Assembly (NCBI GenBank): GCA_000511875.1
Contig: AZIN01000001.1
Coordinates: 1,619,332 to 1,683,331 of the forward strand
Direction of reading: 5' to 3'
Origin: Gammaproteobacteria bacterium MOLA455
GTDB lineage: Bacteria; Pseudomonadota; Gammaproteobacteria; Pseudomonadales; Porticoccaceae
DNA length: 64,000 bases
The notes under the pieces are model-generated. The model was not told where the DNA came from. It made no database searches and worked only from the letters and a program-made list of their open reading frames with translations. Positions 60,454 to 64,000 of this stretch are shown one piece after another. Position 1 is the first letter of the stretch, and each line of letters opens with the position of its first letter. A program made the position numbers and the translations under genes.

Positions 60454-61014
60454 TCAAATACGTGAGTAAAGCAGATAGTTTACTCCGCCAGCCGTCTTGC
60501 TTTTTTCGATGCGCCAATTGTGTGGTGGAGCAAAACTGTTGTGTCGCGCCGAGAACTCGCAGTAGATCAAGCTGTCTGCTGTCAGCCAGTGATTACTTTC
60601 CAGTAGGGCGCAGACCTCGGTGAGAACATTGAGGTCAAAAGGGGGGTCGACAAGGACAATGTCGAAAGGCTTGTCAGGGCTATTGCTTAAATAGGTGACC
60701 GTGTCCGCTCGGCGCAGGGTCAGTTCCGCAGCATTGAAGAGAGTCTTGTTTTCGTTTAGAGCTGCAAGGGCTTTGGGGCTTTTTTCAAGGGCCAAGCAGT
60801 CTCCGGCACCGCGAGAAAGCGCTTCGAAGCAGAGTGCGCCAGAGCCACTAAATAGATCCAGACAGCTGGCTCCCTCGATATTGGGTGCCAGCCAGTTAAA
60901 TAATGTTTCACGAATACGATCACCGGTGGGACGCAGGCCTTCTACACTGGGAAATGTGAGCACGCGGCTGCGCCATTTGCCGGCAATAATGCGAACCCGT
61001 TGTCTGGCAGTCAA
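60454..61014 (-). CDS. rsmD: 16S rRNA (guanine966-N2)-methyltransferase RsmD
   Basis: A 186-aa SAM-dependent methyltransferase: RIIAGKWRSR N-terminus, RPTGDRIRETLFNWL, SAM-binding LDLFSGSGALCFEALSRGA, catalytic DPPF (about 122-125). It methylates G966 of 16S rRNA. Divergent from ftsY, as in E. coli. Confidence 0.95.
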   Translation of the reverse strand: MTARQRVRIIAGKWRSRVLTFPSVEGLRPTGDRIRETLFNWLAPNIEGASCLDLFSGSGALCFEALSRGAGDCLALEKSPKALAALNENKTLFNAAELTLRRADTVTYLSNSPDKPFDIVLVDPPFDLNVLTEVCALLESNHWLTADSLIYCEFSARHNSFAPPHNWRIEKSKTAGGVNYLLYSRI

Positions 61015-61105
61015 AAGCTACTCCTTTTGGTGACATTTAATCACCTTGAATCAATTGAGATGGTAGGATACACCAGAATATAACCACAGTTAGAAATGAA
61101 CCTAC

Positions 61106-62173
61106 ATGGACGCTAATTCAACCAATACCCCAGAGCCAGAAAAGAAGAAGCGCAGCTTTCTCGATCGCTTTAAGCGTGACAAGGGCGAGCTCTCTGTTTC
61201 GTCTCAAGCGGTTTCTTCTGATGATGTTACTCCTTTAGAAGATTCGGCCGCGGAGAAGTCGAGCGGTTTGCTCGGCAAGATGCAGCGAGCCCTGTCGCGC
61301 ACCAGTCGAGGTCTCGGCGACCTGTTTCTCGGCACCAAAGTAATAGATGACGATCTTTTTGAGGAGCTGGAGACACTACTGCTGATGGCCGATGTGGGCG
61401 TCGAAGCTACTTCTCAAATTATTGCTCAGCTCACCGAGCGCTCCAACCGTGCCATGCTTAAAGATGGCGCTGCGCTGCAGGCAGCCCTGCGCGAAATTCT
61501 AATTGCCCGTCTTAGTCCCTGTGAACAGCCCCTAAATACCGACAATGCCGAGGGCCCCTTTGTCATGTTGGTGGTCGGCGTCAACGGTGTCGGCAAGACT
61601 ACGACCATTGGCAAGATGGCGCGACAGCTGCAACAGCAGGGCCGGTCAGTTATGTTAGCCGCAGGAGACACCTTTAGGGCCGCCGCCGTCGAGCAGCTGC
61701 AAGTCTGGGGTGAACGCAATCAAATTCCGGTGGTTGCCCAACATATGGGTGCCGACAGCGCCTCAGTGGTGTTTGATGCCATTGAATCTGCCAGAGCAAA
61801 AAATATTGATGTGATTATCGCCGACACCGCTGGGCGTCTACACAATAAAAGTAACTTGATGGAAGAGTTGAAAAAGGTTCGCCGAGTGGCCGCCAAACTC
61901 GATGCCGCAGCACCCCAGGAAGTGTTGCTTGTTCTGGATGCCGGAACCGGTCAGAACGCCGTGGCTCAAATGAAAGAATTTCATGCCTCAGCTGGCGTAA
62001 CGGGCATTGTCTTAACCAAGCTTGATGGCACCGCTAAAGGCGGCGTTATCTTCGCTTTAGCGGAGAAGTTTTCTGTGCCGATTCGCTACATAGGTGTAGG
62101 TGAAGGGGTGGATGATCTCCAGCCATTTGTTGCTGAGCAGTTTGTTTCTGCGCTATTGGGTCAGGTTGAGTAG
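61106..62173 (+). CDS. ftsY: FtsY, signal recognition particle receptor
   Basis: A 355-aa protein with a short charged A-domain (about 1-60) and a complete NG GTPase: G1 GVNGVGKTTT (about 158-167), DTAGRLHNKSNLMEEL, TKLDGTAKGG. It receives ribosome-SRP complexes at the membrane. The A-domain is much shorter than in E. coli FtsY. The next gene, ftsE, starts one base after its stop. Confidence 0.97.
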   Translation: MDANSTNTPEPEKKKRSFLDRFKRDKGELSVSSQAVSSDDVTPLEDSAAEKSSGLLGKMQRALSRTSRGLGDLFLGTKVIDDDLFEELETLLLMADVGVEATSQIIAQLTERSNRAMLKDGAALQAALREILIARLSPCEQPLNTDNAEGPFVMLVVGVNGVGKTTTIGKMARQLQQQGRSVMLAAGDTFRAAAVEQLQVWGERNQIPVVAQHMGADSASVVFDAIESARAKNIDVIIADTAGRLHNKSNLMEELKKVRRVAAKLDAAAPQEVLLVLDAGTGQNAVAQMKEFHASAGVTGIVLTKLDGTAKGGVIFALAEKFSVPIRYIGVGEGVDDLQPFVAEQFVSALLGQVE

Positions 62174-62174
62174 T

Positions 62175-62858
62175 ATGTCGATGATCCGTTTTGATAATCT
62201 CTGCAAGCGCTACGAGAGTGGATACGAAGCTCTGCGCGGCGTGAGCTTCGAAATGGACGCAGGTGAGATGGCCTTTCTTACCGGACACTCCGGTGCCGGC
62301 AAAAGTACATTGTTAAAGCTGTTGATGTTGATCGAGCGACCGACCTCGGGCAATTTGCTGATCAACGGCAAAAATATCAATCGGTTGCCTCATTCCAAGA
62401 TCCCCTTTTATCGTCGCCAAGTGGGTGTTGTGTTTCAGAACCACCAGCTACTATTTGATCGCTCGGTGTTTGAGAATGTTGCTTTGCCCCTGCAAGTGGC
62501 GGGGTATTCTCAGGGCGATATCGGCCGTCGAGTGCGTGCTGCCTTAGATACAGTAGGTCTGCTCGACAGAGAAAAGCATAATCCGATCACCCTATCTGGG
62601 GGTGAACAGCAGCGAGTGGGAATCGCGCGAGCCGTGGTGCATAAGCCGAAAATTCTTCTCGCTGATGAGCCTACGGGTAATTTAGATCCACAGCTGTCGG
62701 CTGAAATTATGGCGCTGTTTAAGCGCTTTCAGGATGTTGGCGTCACTGTGTTAGTGGCTAGTCACGATATCAATCTGATCAATCGTATGGATATGCGCAT
62801 TATGCGACTCAATCAGGGCCAGATGGAGCAGGATGGAGTCAGTTATGGCGGCTACTAA
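62175..62858 (+). CDS. ftsE: FtsE, cell-division ABC-type ATPase
   Basis: 227 aa from the ATG at 62175 (AGGTTGAG upstream); E. coli-like homology begins two codons later (MIRF). Walker [10 protein letters not shown] (about 37-45), signature [16 protein letters not shown], Walker [13 protein letters not shown]. With FtsX it activates septal peptidoglycan hydrolases. It overlaps ftsX. Confidence 0.97.
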   Translation: MSMIRFDNLCKRYESGYEALRGVSFEMDAGEMAFLTGHSGAGKSTLLKLLMLIERPTSGNLLINGKNINRLPHSKIPFYRRQVGVVFQNHQLLFDRSVFENVALPLQVAGYSQGDIGRRVRAALDTVGLLDREKHNPITLSGGEQQRVGIARAVVHKPKILLADEPTGNLDPQLSAEIMALFKRFQDVGVTVLVASHDINLINRMDMRIMRLNQGQMEQDGVSYGGY

Positions 62859-63825
62859 GAGCAAGACTCGAGACGTTGGCCAGCGCGGCGCTCGCGGTCA
62901 GATGCTCAGTCGTGTCGACAAATGGCAAAGCTATAGGCTGCATCATCAGGCCACACTAAAAAACAGCACCTTAAAAATACTTCGCGAACCTCTGCAGTCA
63001 CTACTGACTATTTTGGTTATTGCCATTGCCCTGACATTGCCAGCGGCACTCTATTTAAGTGTGGAGAATATTCGCCAGCTCAGCGGTGGCGTTGATGCCT
63101 CGGCGCAAATCAGCGTGTTTGTCAAAAAAGGCGCGCGCGAATCAGCTCTAAAAAGTCTGACGGCAAAACTTGAGGGGCTCTCTGGCGTCGCCTCGGTGAC
63201 TTATATCTCGGCACAGGATGCTCTGGATGAGTTCGAGGCATTGTCGGGTTTCGGTTCGGCGCTGCAGTATCTGGATGAAAATCCACTGCCGGATTCCTTT
63301 CTGGTGCAGCCGCTATTGATCGGCGATGCCACCCGCCTAGTGACTGAGATCCGCGAGTTGAAATTAGTCGATGATGTACAGCTTGACCTGGAGTGGTTGC
63401 AGCGCCTCGATGGACTTTTGGATATGGGTCGCAAGTTAGTGTTGGCTCTGGGCGCCGCTCTGGGCTTAGGTGTGATTCTAGTGGTGGGCAATACCATTCG
63501 CCTGGCGATTCAGAGTCGTCGCGATGAAATCACCGTGGTCAAGATGGTCGGCGGTACCGACGCCTATGTGCGCAGGCCCTTTTTGTATAGCGGGCTATTA
63601 TTTGGCATATTTGGAGCCCTGATTGCTGCGTTTTTTTTGACCGGATTGAGCTTTTGGCTGGCTGGTCCCGTAAATAACCTAGCGTTGTTATATCAGAGTC
63701 AGTTCAGTATTAGCGGACTCGGCTTCAGCGGGTTTTTAGTCCTACTGTTGATAGGTGGCGGCGTTGGTTTAATTGGTGCCTGGCTTGCAGTGGGGCAACA
63801 TTTGCGCAATATTCAGCCGCGCTGA
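62845..63825 (+). CDS. ftsX: FtsX, cell-division membrane protein
   Basis: 326 aa from the ATG at 62845 (GGAG 6 bp upstream); another in-frame ATG lies at 62833. It has a basic cytoplasmic N-terminus, TM1 (about 53-75), an extracellular loop (about 80-175), and three further transmembrane helices. The loop activates EnvC-type amidase activators. It overlaps the ftsE end. Confidence 0.96.
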   Translation: MAATKSKTRDVGQRGARGQMLSRVDKWQSYRLHHQATLKNSTLKILREPLQSLLTILVIAIALTLPAALYLSVENIRQLSGGVDASAQISVFVKKGARESALKSLTAKLEGLSGVASVTYISAQDALDEFEALSGFGSALQYLDENPLPDSFLVQPLLIGDATRLVTEIRELKLVDDVQLDLEWLQRLDGLLDMGRKLVLALGAALGLGVILVVGNTIRLAIQSRRDEITVVKMVGGTDAYVRRPFLYSGLLFGIFGALIAAFFLTGLSFWLAGPVNNLALLYQSQFSISGLGFSGFLVLLLIGGGVGLIGAWLAVGQHLRNIQPR

Positions 63826-63935
63826 AAAACCATTGAAAAGCGTCTAAACTACTCAGTAATGGCGACTGTTAAAGGCTAGGAACGAGCAATTAAAAAATGC
63901 TAGAATATTCGACCCACGATCAAAAAGAGTCTGTT

Positions 63936-64000
63936 ATGAGTAAAGCCCTTCAAACAATGGAGTGGATGGCCCCCGGCGGCAACCTGAATGCGTACATTCA
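63936..64000 (+). CDS. rpoH: RpoH, heat-shock sigma factor (5' end only)
   Basis: Only the first 21 codons are in the window (MSKALQTMEWMAPGGNLNAYI), with AAAGAG before the ATG. The PGGNLNAYI segment and the position directly after ftsX identify sigma-32, because ftsY-ftsE-ftsX-rpoH is a conserved gammaproteobacterial order. TAGAAT at 63901-63906 could be a -10 element but no paired -35 is convincing. Confidence 0.85.
   Translation, partial: MSKALQTMEWMAPGGNLNAYI

Overview
The window reads as chromosome of a motile, probably marine, gammaproteobacterium. Family-level placement (a Cellvibrionales or SAR92-like lineage) is only an impression. The support is a Pseudomonas/Vibrio-type single flagellar locus with sigma-54 activators, PomB-type sodium-stator sequence, Vibrio-type H-ring genes (flgP, flgT), and the gammaproteobacterial block rsmD/ftsY-ftsE-ftsX-rpoH with mutM and coaD. 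I see no insertion sequence, prophage, CRISPR array, tRNA or rRNA.

Layout. 1-1657: two tandem PomB/MotB-like stator genes, the first cut by the window edge. 1708-5914: leftward accessory genes (voltage-gated K+ channel, fliS, Sel1-repeat protein, unusual ClC). 6242-15143: two sigma-54 activators (short FleQ-like, FleR-like without FleS) and fliEFGHIJ. 15280-22238: fliKLMNOPQR-flhB, followed to 25099 by three uncharacterised genes, the first an apparent pseudo-ATPase plus SPOR protein. 25137-31495, leftward: flhA-flhF-flhG-fliA and two more uncharacterised genes. 31813-35411: flgP, flgT, a FimV/LysM-like protein, a second FliK and an FlhB C-terminal homologue (FlhX). 35431-37576, leftward: flgA, flgM, flgN. 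37860-51698: flgBCDEFGHIJKL and fliD, with very long FlgE (944 aa) and FlgK (1001 aa) and a rod-only FlgJ. 51921-54702, leftward: two flagellins and flaG. 54927-64000: TRAP QM pair, acyl-CoA thioesterase, alpha/beta hydrolase, orphan ExbD, mutM, coaD, rsmD, ftsYEX and the first codons of rpoH.

Regulation read from DNA. Five near-perfect sigma-54 promoters (GG-N10-GC) precede fleR-fliE, fliK, flgB, flhA (leftward) and flagellin 1 (leftward). Five sigma-28-type promoters (TAAAG-like, 11-bp spacer, GCCGAT-like) precede fliS, flgM, flgP, flaG and flagellin 2. TTGCCG half-sites and inverted repeats lie about 85-150 bp upstream of the sigma-54 promoters of fleR, flgB and flagellin 1, and look like the binding sites of one enhancer-binding protein. 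This gives a coherent cascade: FleQ-like to FleR plus sigma-54 (basal body, export gate, hook, flagellin 1), then FliA (fliS, flgM, H-ring genes, flaG, flagellin 2).

The most unusual elements are the stripped-down FleQ/FleR control system with its shared candidate operator, the five uncharacterised genes between flhB and fliA, the tandem PomB paralogues, the FliK2-FlhX pair, and a ClC protein lacking both canonical proton-pathway glutamates.
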